Shown here: positions 24,771 to 33,035 of the stretch, one piece after another
Numbering within the stretch: the first letter of the stretch is position 1
How the letters are laid out: each line of letters begins with the position of its first letter
From: Catellatospora coxensis
GTDB taxonomy: Bacteria; Actinomycetota; Actinomycetes; Mycobacteriales; Micromonosporaceae
DNA length: 64,000 nucleotides
Assembly (NCBI RefSeq): GCF_016862635.1
Contig: NZ_BONI01000007.1
Coordinates: 124,001 to 188,000, forward strand
Direction of reading: 5' to 3'
The notes under the pieces: generated by a model
The model's input: only the letters and a program-made list of their open reading frames with translations
Told to the model about the DNA's origin: nothing
Databases searched by the model: none
Translations under genes and position numbers: made by a program

Positions 24771-25289
24771 TCAGTCGACCTGGTGACCCTGGTCAGTAAG
24801 CGATTTCTGCGCGACCTCGTCGAGCAGGCGGATGGCCTCGTCCGCGGCGGCCGCGTCGACCAGGATCTGGTAGCGGTCGGCCTGCATCGCCGACACCGAG
24901 GAGAAGTCGCGGCGGCCGCCGGTGAGCGCGTGCCCGGCCAGGCCGAACAGGCCGCCCGCGACCGCGCCGAACCCCGCGCCGTACAGCACGAGCAGCAGTA
25001 GCGAGATCAGCGGCGTGATCCAGTTGAAGAAGCCGAAGACCCAGGCGAACAGCATGCCCAGCAGGGCCCCGCTCACCGCGCCGTTCGCCCCTGCGCGCCA
25101 CATCGTCATGCGCCCCGTGACCTGCTCGACCAGGCTGAGCCCGCGACCGGCGATCGCGGTGCGCTCGACCGGGAACCCGCTGTCCGACAGGTGGTCGACG
25201 ACCCGCTCCGCCTCGGCATAGGTGTCGTAGGTCGCGACGACGACCTGCCCGGCGGCGCGGCTGTCCGCGGCCCATTCGGTCTGTGTCAT
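24771..25289 (-). CDS. General stress protein 17M-like (YflT/DUF1269 type) membrane protein
   Basis: The 172-residue protein begins with a ferredoxin-like fold (VVVATYDTYAEAERVVDHLSDSGFPVERTAIAG) typical of the general stress protein 17M N-terminal domain. One or two glycine-rich membrane segments follow (GAVSGALLGMLFAWVFGF and LISLLLLVLYGAGFGAVAGG), then a C-terminal RYQILVDAAAADEAIRLL repeat of the first fold. Such proteins are induced by general stress; their molecular role is unknown. The ATG at 25289 has AAGG upstream and is preferred over 25307. Confidence 0.82.
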   Translation of the reverse strand: MTQTEWAADSRAAGQVVVATYDTYAEAERVVDHLSDSGFPVERTAIAGRGLSLVEQVTGRMTMWRAGANGAVSGALLGMLFAWVFGFFNWITPLISLLLLVLYGAGFGAVAGGLFGLAGHALTGGRRDFSSVSAMQADRYQILVDAAAADEAIRLLDEVAQKSLTDQGHQVD

Positions 25290-25379
25290 GGGAGCCTTCC
25301 TCATCACGGCTGACGTTGCCAGGCGGGTACCCGTCGCATGGTCTCGTCAATCGTGATCGTCCGCACCGGACGTTCGCCC

Positions 25380-25832
25380 TCAGCGGACGGCGGGCCGGGT
25401 GCCGGGAGCGAAGCGGAACTGCATCGCCTCCATCAGCGAGCGGCGGCGGGTGTTGTGGAAGGCGGCGACCCGCCAGCCGTCGGGCTCGCGTACCAGCGTG
25501 TAGGTCTGGATCTTCGACGGCGCGGGGCGGCGGTCGCCTTTGTAGGTGTCGCCGCGGCCGACCACCACGGCGGTGTCCGGGCCGAGGAACGTGGTGGAGA
25601 TCGTCTCCCCGGCCAGGCGGGTGCCCTTGGTGAACGCCCGGAACAGGGCACGGTGGCTCTCGATGATGTCGGCGCGCCCCCGGTACACGGTGCCGACGAA
25701 GGTCACGTAGCTGGCGTCGGCGGTGAAGGCGCGGCCGTACGCGTCGGCGTCGGCGCTGTCCCAGGCATGCGCGAGCGAAGCCAGCAACCGCTCGATCGCG
25801 GCGAGGTCGGCGGTGCGGTCGGGGTGGTTCAC
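25380..25832 (-). CDS. SnoaL-like / SgcJ-type NTF2-fold protein
   Basis: The 150-residue alpha+beta-barrel protein reads DLAAIERLLASLAHAWDSAD, YGRAFTADASYVTFVGTVYRG and REPDGWRVAAFHNTRRR, the pattern of SgcJ/EcaC and other NTF2-like proteins. These range from isomerases and cyclases to non-catalytic binding proteins. GTG at 25832 has GGAGGA 4-5 nt upstream; an in-frame ATG at 25844 is the alternative. It is divergent from a MarR regulator with an inverted repeat in the 109-nt spacer, so it is probably controlled by that regulator. Confidence 0.8.
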   Translation of the reverse strand: MNHPDRTADLAAIERLLASLAHAWDSADADAYGRAFTADASYVTFVGTVYRGRADIIESHRALFRAFTKGTRLAGETISTTFLGPDTAVVVGRGDTYKGDRRPAPSKIQTYTLVREPDGWRVAAFHNTRRRSLMEAMQFRFAPGTRPAVR

Positions 25833-25882
25833 GTGTTCCTCCATGGTCGGCCGGGCCTAGCATGGCTCCGGACACACAGACA

Positions 25883-25913
25883 CTGCATGTATGCAATATC
25901 TGCACTCATGCAG
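25883..25913. promoter_or_regulatory. Inverted repeat, likely MarR operator
   Basis: CTGCATG (25883-25889) and CATGCAG (25907-25913) are exact complements around an AT-rich centre that contains two further TGCA cores. The site lies in the divergent spacer between the SnoaL-like gene and the MarR gene, where autoregulatory MarR proteins normally bind. Confidence 0.6.
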
Positions 25914-25941
25914 AGACTAGCGCAGAGGGAGCCGCCACGCC

Positions 25942-26424
25942 ATGTCCGCCGCCACGCCCCCCGCCGGCATGCCACCCGGAGCGCACGAGACGTTCCGGCG
26001 CTACCTCGACGCGATGACCGCGCACGCCCAGGCGGCGGCCGACGCGGCGGGCATGCACCCGACCGACTGGGCCGCGCTGAGCACCCTCAACCTCGCGGGC
26101 CGGCTGACCTCGGGCGAGCTGGCCGAGCGCACCGGCCTCACCACGGGCGCGACCACCCGGCTCATCGACCGGCTGGAACGCGCCGGGCACGTACGCCGCG
26201 TCGCCGACCCCGCCGACCGCCGCCGGGTGCTGGTCGAACCCGTGCCCAAGCTGGACGTGGACCCCATCGTGAGCCCCGCCCGGCAACGGCTCGGCGAGGT
26301 GTTCCAGGGATACCGGCCGGAGGAGCTGGCGGTGCTGTTCGACTACTTCGGGCGCGCCGCGGACGCGCTGCTGGCCGCCACCCACGAGGTCCGCGCCGAC
26401 ACCGCCCGCCGCGCGGCACGGTGA
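25942..26424 (+). CDS. MarR-family transcriptional regulator
   Basis: The 160-residue winged-helix protein has the MarR core: PTDWAALSTLNLAGRLTSGELAERTGLTTGATTRLIDRLE (recognition helix GATTRLIDRLERAG) followed by the wing with VRRVADPADRRRVLVEP, which includes the conserved DxRR. Helices at both ends form the dimer interface. Members repress adjacent genes and release DNA when small phenolic or oxidative ligands bind. It is divergent from the SnoaL-like gene with an operator-like repeat at 25883-25913, so autoregulation and control of that gene are expected. Confidence 0.9.
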   Translation: MSAATPPAGMPPGAHETFRRYLDAMTAHAQAAADAAGMHPTDWAALSTLNLAGRLTSGELAERTGLTTGATTRLIDRLERAGHVRRVADPADRRRVLVEPVPKLDVDPIVSPARQRLGEVFQGYRPEELAVLFDYFGRAADALLAATHEVRADTARRAAR

Positions 26425-26437
26425 TCCGAGGCCGAAC

Positions 26438-27121
26438 TCATCCGCCTGCCGGTCCGTGGTCGGCGAACTCGTACGTCGTGGTCAGGTTCTCGGGCAGGTC
26501 GGGGACCAGGGCGCCGGAGCCGTCGACGACCTGGACGTAACGCCTGCCCTGGAACAGCGACCAGCTCCCGTCGGCGACCTGCTCGATCTTGAAGAGCTGC
26601 GCCTGCGCCGCCGGGTCGCACGCCTGGCCGCGCACGCTGCCGGGCGCGGCATCGTGCACGGCGGTCATACAGAGCCGGGCGCCATTCCGGGGCGCGGCCA
26701 GCTCGATCCGGAACCGGCTCGCCTCGGGACGCAGGATCCACCGGGCACGGTCGTCGACGCCCTGCCTGGTGGTGGCCCGCACCTGGTCGTCGTCCTGGCC
26801 GATCGCCAGCACGGCCCCGCCCATGCTCGGAACGACGATCGCGACCTGCCGCCGGCCGGCCAGGACGTCCTGAATGCTCGCCGAAGCCGCCACCGACGGG
26901 ACAGCCGACGACGGGGGGACGCCCACCGGCGGCGTCTCGCGCGCCTGCAACAGGGCAGCGCCACCGGCCAAGGCCAGCACGACCAGTCCGGCACCGGTGA
27001 CGGCGGCACGGCGACGGCGACGGCGGTCCCCGCGTTCGCGCAGCGCCTGCGCGGCGGGGAGTTTCGTGACCCGACGGACGCCGTCGACGATCGACGTGAG
27101 GTCGTCGTGCAGCTCAGCCAT
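26438..27121 (-). CDS. Single-pass membrane protein paired with an ECF sigma factor (putative anti-sigma partner)
   Basis: The 227-residue protein has a short cytosolic N-terminus (MAELHDDLTSIVDGVRRV), a basic stop region RGDRRRRRR, and one membrane helix (about residues 40-59). An extracytoplasmic domain of about 165 residues includes an RFRIELAAPRNGARLCMTAV strand and two cysteines. It overlaps the upstream sigma gene by 8 nt, the usual layout of a membrane anti-sigma factor. No zinc-binding HxxxCxxC motif is present, so it would be a non-ZAS type. The outer part looks ricin-like (FKIEQVADGSWSLFQGRRYVQVV), which could sense carbohydrate. Confidence 0.7.
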   Translation of the reverse strand: MAELHDDLTSIVDGVRRVTKLPAAQALRERGDRRRRRRAAVTGAGLVVLALAGGAALLQARETPPVGVPPSSAVPSVAASASIQDVLAGRRQVAIVVPSMGGAVLAIGQDDDQVRATTRQGVDDRARWILRPEASRFRIELAAPRNGARLCMTAVHDAAPGSVRGQACDPAAQAQLFKIEQVADGSWSLFQGRRYVQVVDGSGALVPDLPENLTTTYEFADHGPAGG

Positions 27122-27659
27122 GGGACGTCTCCTCCTGATGCGCCTCGGTCAGCATCCCGGCCATCGCTCGGCGGCCGCGGGCGAGGTACGTCTTGACGGT
27201 CCCCACGGGTTTGCCCATCTCCGCCGCCACATCGGCGACGCTCAGATCGTTCAGGTGGTGCAGCACCACGGCACGCCGCTCGGCGGCGCTCAGCCGCTGC
27301 AGCGCCTGCAGCAGAGCGACGTGGTCCTCGGTGAGTCCGGGCACGCTCGTGTCGACGGCGGCCCGGCGGTGCGCGCGGATCCGGTTGAACGCCTTGCGCC
27401 AGCTGCTCACGGCGATCCGGGAGGCGACCCGGCGCACCCACGCCTCCGGGCTGTCCGCCTCGCGTACCGCCGGCCAGCGCTGCCAGGCGCGGGTGAACGC
27501 CTCCGCGACGGCGTCCTCCGCCTCGCTGCGGTTGCCGGTCAGCGCGTACACGTGGCCCACGACGCGTCCCGCACAGGCGGCGTAAAAGGCGTCGAACTCC
27601 TCGGCGTCACTGCTCTGACCCGTGCCCCCGAACCCATGTTCCGTGGTCACCGGCGACAT
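27114..27659 (-). CDS. ECF RNA polymerase sigma factor, SigE family
   Basis: The 181-residue protein has region 2 (DAFYAACAGRVVGHVYALTG, then AEDAVAEAFTRAWQRW) and region 4 (LSAAERRAVVLHHLNDLSVADVAAEMGKPVGTVKTYLARGRRAM), with no region 3 or extra C-terminal domain. This is the compact SigE-family layout common in actinomycetes. The downstream gene overlaps by 8 nt and encodes a membrane partner. A large secreted protease is transcribed divergently 138 nt away and is a natural candidate target. The ATG has no strong ribosome site. Confidence 0.9.
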   Translation of the reverse strand: MSPVTTEHGFGGTGQSSDAEEFDAFYAACAGRVVGHVYALTGNRSEAEDAVAEAFTRAWQRWPAVREADSPEAWVRRVASRIAVSSWRKAFNRIRAHRRAAVDTSVPGLTEDHVALLQALQRLSAAERRAVVLHHLNDLSVADVAAEMGKPVGTVKTYLARGRRAMAGMLTEAHQEETSHG

Positions 27660-27796
27660 GCAACCCGGACCGGGTCACCGACCCGCCCACCCGGGGTCGG
27701 CTTTGTGACCACTGTCACGCCCCCGCCATCAACCGGTGTCCGGGGCCGGACGTCATCGTGCCGTCCCGGGAGACACCCGGTGGCGGAGAGGACGAT

Positions 27797-30700
27797 GTGC
27801 GACGACGGCAACGACACGCACTGACGGCCGGGGCGCTGGCGACCGCACTGCTCGCGGCGGCCCTGACGGCCCAGCCCGCGAACGCGGTGGCCATGGATGC
27901 GCCGGTCCCCCAGGCGAACGCGGCGCAGCGCCCCGCCGGCAGCGCCGCACCGGCGATCTTCACGCTGGTCACCGGGGACCGGGTCACCCGCCACCCGGAC
28001 GGCCGGCTCGACATCGAGCGCGGGCCGGGGCGGGCCGGCATGCGGTTCGTGAGCAGCCGGGAGGGCGGCCGGCAGTACGTCATCCCGGCCGACGCGATGC
28101 CGCTGCTGCGCGACGGGCGGCTCGACCGGCGGCTGTTCGACCTGACCACGCTCGGCGAGTACGGCTACGACGACCGGGCGGCCGAGCTGCCGCTGCTGGT
28201 CTCGTACCCGCAGCACACGGCGGCCCAGGCCAAGTCGGCCGTCGCCGGGGCCGACGCCCGGGTGCGGGCCGACCTGCCCGCCGCCCAGGCGCTGGCCGTG
28301 CGGGCAGGCCTCGACGAGCGGGCGAACCTCTGGTCGTCACTGACCCGCGGCACCGCGTCGCGGCGCACGCTCGCGACCGGGATCACCGGCATCCGGCTGG
28401 ACGGCAAGCGCCGGATCTCGCTCGACCGCAGCGTGCTCCAGATCGGCGCGCCCGCGGCCTGGCAGGCCGGATTCGACGGTACGGGTGTCACGGTCGGTGT
28501 GCTGGACACCGGGATCGACACCGCCCACCCCGACTTCGCCGGGCAGCTCGCCGCGGTCCGGGACTTCACCGGCGGGAACGACCCCTCGGACAGCGTCGGC
28601 CACGGCACCCACGTCGCGTCGACCATCGCGGGCACCGGCGCCGCCTCGGGCGGGCGGTATCGCGGGGTGGCGCCGGGCGCGAAGCTGGTCATCGGCAAGG
28701 TGTGCGCCACCGACAAGTGCCAGGACTCGGACGTCGTCGCCGGCATGGAGTGGGCGGCGGCCCAGGCCAAGGTGGTCAACGTGAGCCTCGGTGACACCGA
28801 CCGGCCCGGACTCGACATGCTGGAGACCGCGGTCCAGAACCTGAGCCGCCAGCACGGCACCCTGTTCGTCGTCGCGGCCGGCAACGAGGGCAAGCCGAAG
28901 TCGGTCTCCTCGCCGGCCAGTGTGGACGAGGCGCTCGCCGTCGGCGCGGTCGACGCCGACGACCAGCGTGCGTACTTCTCCAGCCGGGGCCCGCGCCTCG
29001 GCGACAACCACATCAAGCCCGACATCAGCGCGCCCGGCGTCGACATCGTCGCGGCCGCCCCCGGCGGCGGCTACCAGCCCATGGCGGGCACCTCGATGGC
29101 CACCCCGCACGTGGCGGGCTCGGCCGCGATCCTCGCCGGGCAGCACCCGGACTGGACCGGCCCGCAGCTCAAGGCCGCGCTGATGGACTCGGCCAAGCCC
29201 GCCGGCGACGACAGCCTCTACGAGCAGGGCGCGGGACGGCTCGACATCGGCCGGGCGGTCGCGCAGCCGGTGGCCGCCGAGGCCGGCTCCATCGACTTCC
29301 CCGTCCAGCGCTGGCCGCACGCCGACGACACGCCGTTCACCCAGGTCATCGCGTACCGCAACGCGGGCAGCACGCCGGTGGAGCTGACGCTGTCGGTCGC
29401 CCCGGCTCCGGCGGGCATGCTCACCGTCAGCCCGGCCACGCTGGTCGTACCGGCCGGCGGCCGCGCCGAGGCGACGGTCATCGTGGACACCCGCGTCGAC
29501 GCCCCCGACGGCGTCTACCAGGGCGCGATCACCGCGACCGGTGCCGGGGACCTGCGGGTACGCGTCCCGTTCGCGCTCAACCGCGAGATCGAGAGCTACG
29601 ACGTCCGGCTCCCGCACACCGGGCGCGACGGCAAGCCGGCCACGGACTACGAGACCGTGGCGGCGAACCTGGCCACCGGCGAGTTCACCACCCTGGCCGG
29701 AGCACCGGGCGGCGGCACGATGCGGCTGCCCAAGGGCCGGTACGCGCTGTACAGCACGATCCACGAAGGCAGCGTGTCCACGCTGCTGGCGCAGCCGGTC
29801 CTGGACGTGCACGCGCCGGTCACCGAGGCGCTCGACGCGCGTACGGCCAAGCCGGTCGCGCTGACCGTGCCGCAGCGCGACGCCGCGCCGACCGGCATCC
29901 ACCTCAGCGCGAACTGGGACGACGGGCTGCGCTACCCCGGCGTCCAGCTCGACGGGACGTCGTTCCAGGACGTCTTCTTCGGCCGGATCGGCCCTGCCGG
30001 CTCCGCGCCGGAGTTCGCCGTCACGCTCGGCATCGGGCTCGCCCGCCCCGGCACGGACGGGACCTTCCGGAACAGCCCCTACACGTACGACCTGGCCTAT
30101 GTGCGCAAGGGCGACATGTTCACCGGCCTGGCCCGGAAGCTGTCCCCGGCGAACCTGGCCACCGTCAAGGCGGTCTACCGCAGCCAGTCCGCGACGGCGA
30201 CCGCGATGCGCCACCACCGCGCGGCGGCCATCGGCGGGCCGGGCCCGATCGGTTCCAGCACGGCGATCGACCTGCCGTTCCGGGCCACCGAGTACTACAA
30301 CACCGACGGCGGGCTCATCTGGACGACGACCTTCGTCGAGGGCGGGAACTCCACCATCCAGGAGTCGACCTACCAGCCGGGCCGGACGTACCAGCAGACC
30401 TGGAACGCGGCTCCGTTCGGGCCGACGGTGCTCGACGCCCCGTCCTGGTCGCCGACGGGGTACGCGGGCCGGGACGGCGACGTGATCACGGTCCAGCCGG
30501 CCATGTTCGCCGACGCGTCCGGCCGGCCCGTCGGGCGGGACGATCTTCAGGTCCGGATGCGGCTGCTCCGCAACGGCAAGGAGATCGGCACGGCCGAGGG
30601 CATGTACGCCGAGTTCGCGGTGCCCGCCGCCAAGGCCGCGTACCGGCTGGAGGCGACCGTCACCCGCGGCGCGCCGGACACCCTGTCCACGAGTGTCTCG

Positions 30701-31048
30701 GTGGCGTGGACCTTCGCCTCGGCCCACACCTCCGCGCCGGAGCGCTTCCCGCTCACCACAGTCCGCCCGACACCGGCACTCGACGACACCAACACCGCAC
30801 GGGCGGGCCGCACTATGGCCATCCCCGTCGTGCTGGACCGGCACGCTTCGTCCGCGCCCTGCGGGCGGCTGGGCGTCGAGGCCTCATACGACGACGGCCG
30901 GACGTGGACACGGCTGCCGGTGCTCTGGGGCACCGCGTTCATCAGCCACCCGAAGCGCGCGGGCTTCGTCTCGCTTCGGCTGACGGCCGCCGACACGGCG
31001 GGCAACACGGTGACGGAGACCATCCTCCGCGCCTACCGCATCGCCTGA
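27797..31048 (+). CDS. Secreted subtilisin-like serine protease (S8), large multidomain form
   Basis: The 1083-residue preproprotease starts with a signal peptide (RRRQRHALTAGALATALLAA, cleavage near AQPANA). A propeptide of about 150 residues comes next, and then the S8 domain with the triad Asp237 (GVLDTGID), His269 (GHGTHVAS) and Ser433 (GTSMATPHVAGS). AAGNEG carries the oxyanion Asn. The remaining roughly 600 residues are beta-sandwich-like domains (an Fn3-type region after EAGSIDFPVQRW), probably for substrate or wall binding. GTG at 27797 has GAGAGG 5 nt upstream. It is divergent from an ECF sigma/membrane pair. Just downstream lies a decayed toxin fragment in the same frame, beyond the stop. 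Confidence 0.93.
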   Translation: MRRRQRHALTAGALATALLAAALTAQPANAVAMDAPVPQANAAQRPAGSAAPAIFTLVTGDRVTRHPDGRLDIERGPGRAGMRFVSSREGGRQYVIPADAMPLLRDGRLDRRLFDLTTLGEYGYDDRAAELPLLVSYPQHTAAQAKSAVAGADARVRADLPAAQALAVRAGLDERANLWSSLTRGTASRRTLATGITGIRLDGKRRISLDRSVLQIGAPAAWQAGFDGTGVTVGVLDTGIDTAHPDFAGQLAAVRDFTGGNDPSDSVGHGTHVASTIAGTGAASGGRYRGVAPGAKLVIGKVCATDKCQDSDVVAGMEWAAAQAKVVNVSLGDTDRPGLDMLETAVQNLSRQHGTLFVVAAGNEGKPKSVSSPASVDEALAVGAVDADDQRAYFSSRGPRLGDNHIKPDISAPGVDIVAAAPGGGYQPMAGTSMATPHVAGSAAILAGQHPDWTGPQLKAALMDSAKPAGDDSLYEQGAGRLDIGRAVAQPVAAEAGSIDFPVQRWPHADDTPFTQVIAYRNAGSTPVELTLSVAPAPAGMLTVSPATLVVPAGGRAEATVIVDTRVDAPDGVYQGAITATGAGDLRVRVPFALNREIESYDVRLPHTGRDGKPATDYETVAANLATGEFTTLAGAPGGGTMRLPKGRYALYSTIHEGSVSTLLAQPVLDVHAPVTEALDARTAKPVALTVPQRDAAPTGIHLSANWDDGLRYPGVQLDGTSFQDVFFGRIGPAGSAPEFAVTLGIGLARPGTDGTFRNSPYTYDLAYVRKGDMFTGLARKLSPANLATVKAVYRSQSATATAMRHHRAAAIGGPGPIGSSTAIDLPFRATEYYNTDGGLIWTTTFVEGGNSTIQESTYQPGRTYQQTWNAAPFGPTVLDAPSWSPTGYAGRDGDVITVQPAMFADASGRPVGRDDLQVRMRLLRNGKEIGTAEGMYAEFAVPAAKAAYRLEATVTRGAPDTLSTSVSVAWTFASAHTSAPERFPLTTVRPTPALDDTNTARAGRTMAIPVVLDRHASSAPCGRLGVEASYDDGRTWTRLPVLWGTAFISHPKRAGFVSLRLTAADTAGNTVTETILRAYRIA

Positions 31049-31285
31049 CGCACGGCAGAGGAGGGCCGGCGGCTGTCCGTCGCCCCGCACAACCTCAAGG
31101 AGCTGCGGCCAGGCTCCAGCGGTACGACAGAGATCCGGATCCTGTTCGTCTTCGACCCGGCACGAAACGCCGTCCTGCTGGTGGCCGGCGACAAAGCAGG
31201 AAACCGGAACGCCTGGTATCGCGAGAACATCCCCGTCGCCGAGGCCCGTTACGGCACCTACCTGAAAGAGAGGGGTCAGGCATGA
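31049..31285 (+). pseudogene. HigB/Gp49-type RelE-fold toxin, C-terminal remnant
   Basis: Directly after the protease stop, the same frame stays open for 78 codons and encodes PHNLKELRPGSSGTTEIRI, FVFDPARNAVLLVAGDKAGN, and NAWYRENIPVAEARYGTYL. This is the C-terminal two thirds of phage-Gp49/HigB-like mRNA-interferase toxins. The first 30-40 residues of the family are missing and no in-frame ATG, GTG or TTG precedes the core, so it is probably not translated alone. It overlaps the antitoxin start by 4 nt (ATGA), preserving the operon architecture. The N-terminal part seems to have been lost at the junction with the protease gene. Confidence 0.75.
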
Positions 31286-31608
31286 CCAGCACCTCTGGCT
31301 ATGACCGGGACGGCTTCCTCACCGAGTTCTTCCCCGATCAGGCCGATCGGGCGGAGGTCGAGGCCGGCGCGGAGCACCTCATCAACGTGAGCCGCGCGAC
31401 CCGCCTGGTCGAGATGCGCAAGCGGCTCGGGCTCTCCCAGGCCGAGGTGGCCCAACGGATGCACGTCAGACAGGAGCGTGTCTCCGCCATCGAGCGCGCC
31501 AAGGTCACCACCAGCGAACTACGCACTCTCGCCGCCTACATCGAGGCCCTCGGCGGCCGCATGGAGATCATCGCCGACTTCGGTGGCGAACGCCTCGTCG
31601 TCGGCTGA
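31282..31608 (+). CDS. higA: HigA-type antitoxin, XRE-family helix-turn-helix
   Basis: The 108-residue protein has an N-terminal helical arm (FFPDQADRAEVEAGAEHLIN), then an XRE domain TRLVEMRKRLGLSQAEVAQRMHVRQERVSAIERAK, and a C-terminal LGGRMEIIADFGGERLVV strand, the usual actinobacterial HigA layout following a Gp49-like toxin. It would bind the operator and neutralise HigB. The cognate toxin upstream is truncated, so this is an orphan antitoxin here. Start ATG overlaps the toxin stop. A strong palindromic terminator follows 20 nt after the stop. Confidence 0.85.
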   Translation: MTSTSGYDRDGFLTEFFPDQADRAEVEAGAEHLINVSRATRLVEMRKRLGLSQAEVAQRMHVRQERVSAIERAKVTTSELRTLAAYIEALGGRMEIIADFGGERLVVG

Positions 31609-31628
31609 GCCGCCGACACTCCTCGCAC

Positions 31629-31685
31629 AACTCTTGAAGAGTCGCGCCCTCCGAAGCCTTCGGAGGGCGCGACTCTTCAAGAGTT
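31629..31685. terminator. 57-bp perfect palindrome between convergent genes
   Basis: Arms 31629-31656 and 31658-31685 are exact 28-nt complements with a single unpaired base. Each arm also begins with the smaller palindrome ACTCTTGAAGAGT. It separates higA from the convergent acyl-CoA dehydrogenase, so a bidirectional terminator is the simplest reading. Confidence 0.8.
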
Positions 31686-31701
31686 ACCGCAGGCGGGGCG
31701 G

Positions 31702-32856
31702 TCAGATGACGCCCTTGAGGAGTTGGCGGGCCATGACGATGCGCTGGACCTGGTTGGTGCCCTCGTAGATCTGGGTGATCTTGGCGTCGCGCATCATGCG
31801 CTCCAGCGGGAAGTCCTTGGTGTAGCCGTAGCCGCCGAGCAACTGGACCGCGTCGGTGGTGATCGCCATGGCCACGTCCGAGGCGAAGCACTTGGCGGCC
31901 GCGCCGAAGTAGGTCAGGTCGGCGTCGCCGCGCTCGGAGCGGGCGGCGGCGGCGTAGGTCAGCTCGCGGGCGGCGGTGAGCTTCATGCCCATGTCGGCGA
32001 GCATGAACTGCACGCCCTGGAAGTCCGCGATCGGCTTGCCGAACTGGCGGCGCTCCTTGACGTAGTCCAGGGCCGCGTCCAGCGCGCCCTGCGCGATGCC
32101 CAGCGCCTGCGCGGCGATGGTGACCCGGGTGTGGTCCAGGGTGCGCATGGCGGTGGCGAAGCCGGTGCCGGGCTCACCGATCATCCGGTCGGCGGGGATG
32201 CGCACGTTGTCGAGGTACACCTCGCGGGTCGGCGAGCCCTTGATGCCGAGCTTCTTCTCCGGCGCGCCGAAGCTGACGCCGGGGTCGGACTTCTCGACGA
32301 CGAACGCGGAGATGCCCTTGGCGCCGATGCCGGGTTCGGTGACGGCGAAGACGGTGTAGTACTCGCTGACGCCGGCGTTGGTGATCCAGCGCTTCACGCC
32401 GTTGAGAATATAGTGATCTTCGTCACGAACTGCCCGGGTTGTCATGGCGGCCGCGTCGCTGCCCGCTTCGGGCTCGGAGAGGCAGTACGAGAACATGCCC
32501 TCACCGGAGGCGACCTTGGGCAGGTAGCGCTGCTTGAGCTCGGCCGAACCGGCCAGCAGCAGCGGCATGGTGCCGAGCTTGTTCACGGCCGGGATCAGCG
32601 AGGACGAGGCGCAGGCGCGGGCGACCTCCTCGATGACAATCGCGGTGGCGAGCGCGTCCGCGCCCGCGCCGCCGTACTCCTCGGGGATGTGCGGGGCGTG
32701 GAAGTCCGAGGCACGCAGCGCATCGAAGCTGGCCTGCGGGAACTCGCTCGTCTCGTCCGCCTGGGCGGCGTTCGGGGCGACCTTGGCGTCGCACACCTCA
32801 CGCACCGCCTCGCGGATCGCCACATGCTCCTCGGAGAGCTGATACAGCGCGAACAC
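31702..32856 (-). CDS. Acyl-CoA dehydrogenase
   Basis: The 384-residue flavoenzyme has the full three-domain ACAD fold. FALYQLSEEHVAIREAVREV begins the helical N-terminal domain; CLSEPEAGSDAAAM is the FAD-binding beta signature; QFGKPIADFQGVQFMLADM and the C-terminal DAVQLLGGYGYTKDFPLERMMRDAKI carry signature 2. The catalytic base is expected in the QLLGGYGY-MMRDAK region, as in short-chain/butyryl forms. It oxidises acyl-CoA to enoyl-CoA, passing electrons to ETF. GTG at 32856 has GAGGAGG 6 nt upstream; the longer upstream frame has no support. The gene is divergent from ugd. Confidence 0.93.
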   Translation of the reverse strand: MFALYQLSEEHVAIREAVREVCDAKVAPNAAQADETSEFPQASFDALRASDFHAPHIPEEYGGAGADALATAIVIEEVARACASSSLIPAVNKLGTMPLLLAGSAELKQRYLPKVASGEGMFSYCLSEPEAGSDAAAMTTRAVRDEDHYILNGVKRWITNAGVSEYYTVFAVTEPGIGAKGISAFVVEKSDPGVSFGAPEKKLGIKGSPTREVYLDNVRIPADRMIGEPGTGFATAMRTLDHTRVTIAAQALGIAQGALDAALDYVKERRQFGKPIADFQGVQFMLADMGMKLTAARELTYAAAARSERGDADLTYFGAAAKCFASDVAMAITTDAVQLLGGYGYTKDFPLERMMRDAKITQIYEGTNQVQRIVMARQLLKGVI

Positions 32857-33035
32857 CCGAGACCTCCTCAGAACCGGCTTACAGATGGGGCGTACCGGTC
32901 GGTAGCTTAACGCTCGATCAGCCAAGGTCGTCCAGTGGCTGCCGGTAAACTTTCTTTGGGGTGGTCGAGGGCGTAGGCTCTTCAACTGCTCAAACCTGAT
33001 ACCCCGACCCCCCTTGCGGATCAAGGAGACGAAGC

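Noticed and set aside
30706-31608. Reading the HigA antitoxin with an N-terminal extension of about 190 residues
   Set aside because: The extension lies antisense-like to the protease and toxin remnant and has no ribosome site; the ATG at 31282 with ATGA overlap fits the family.
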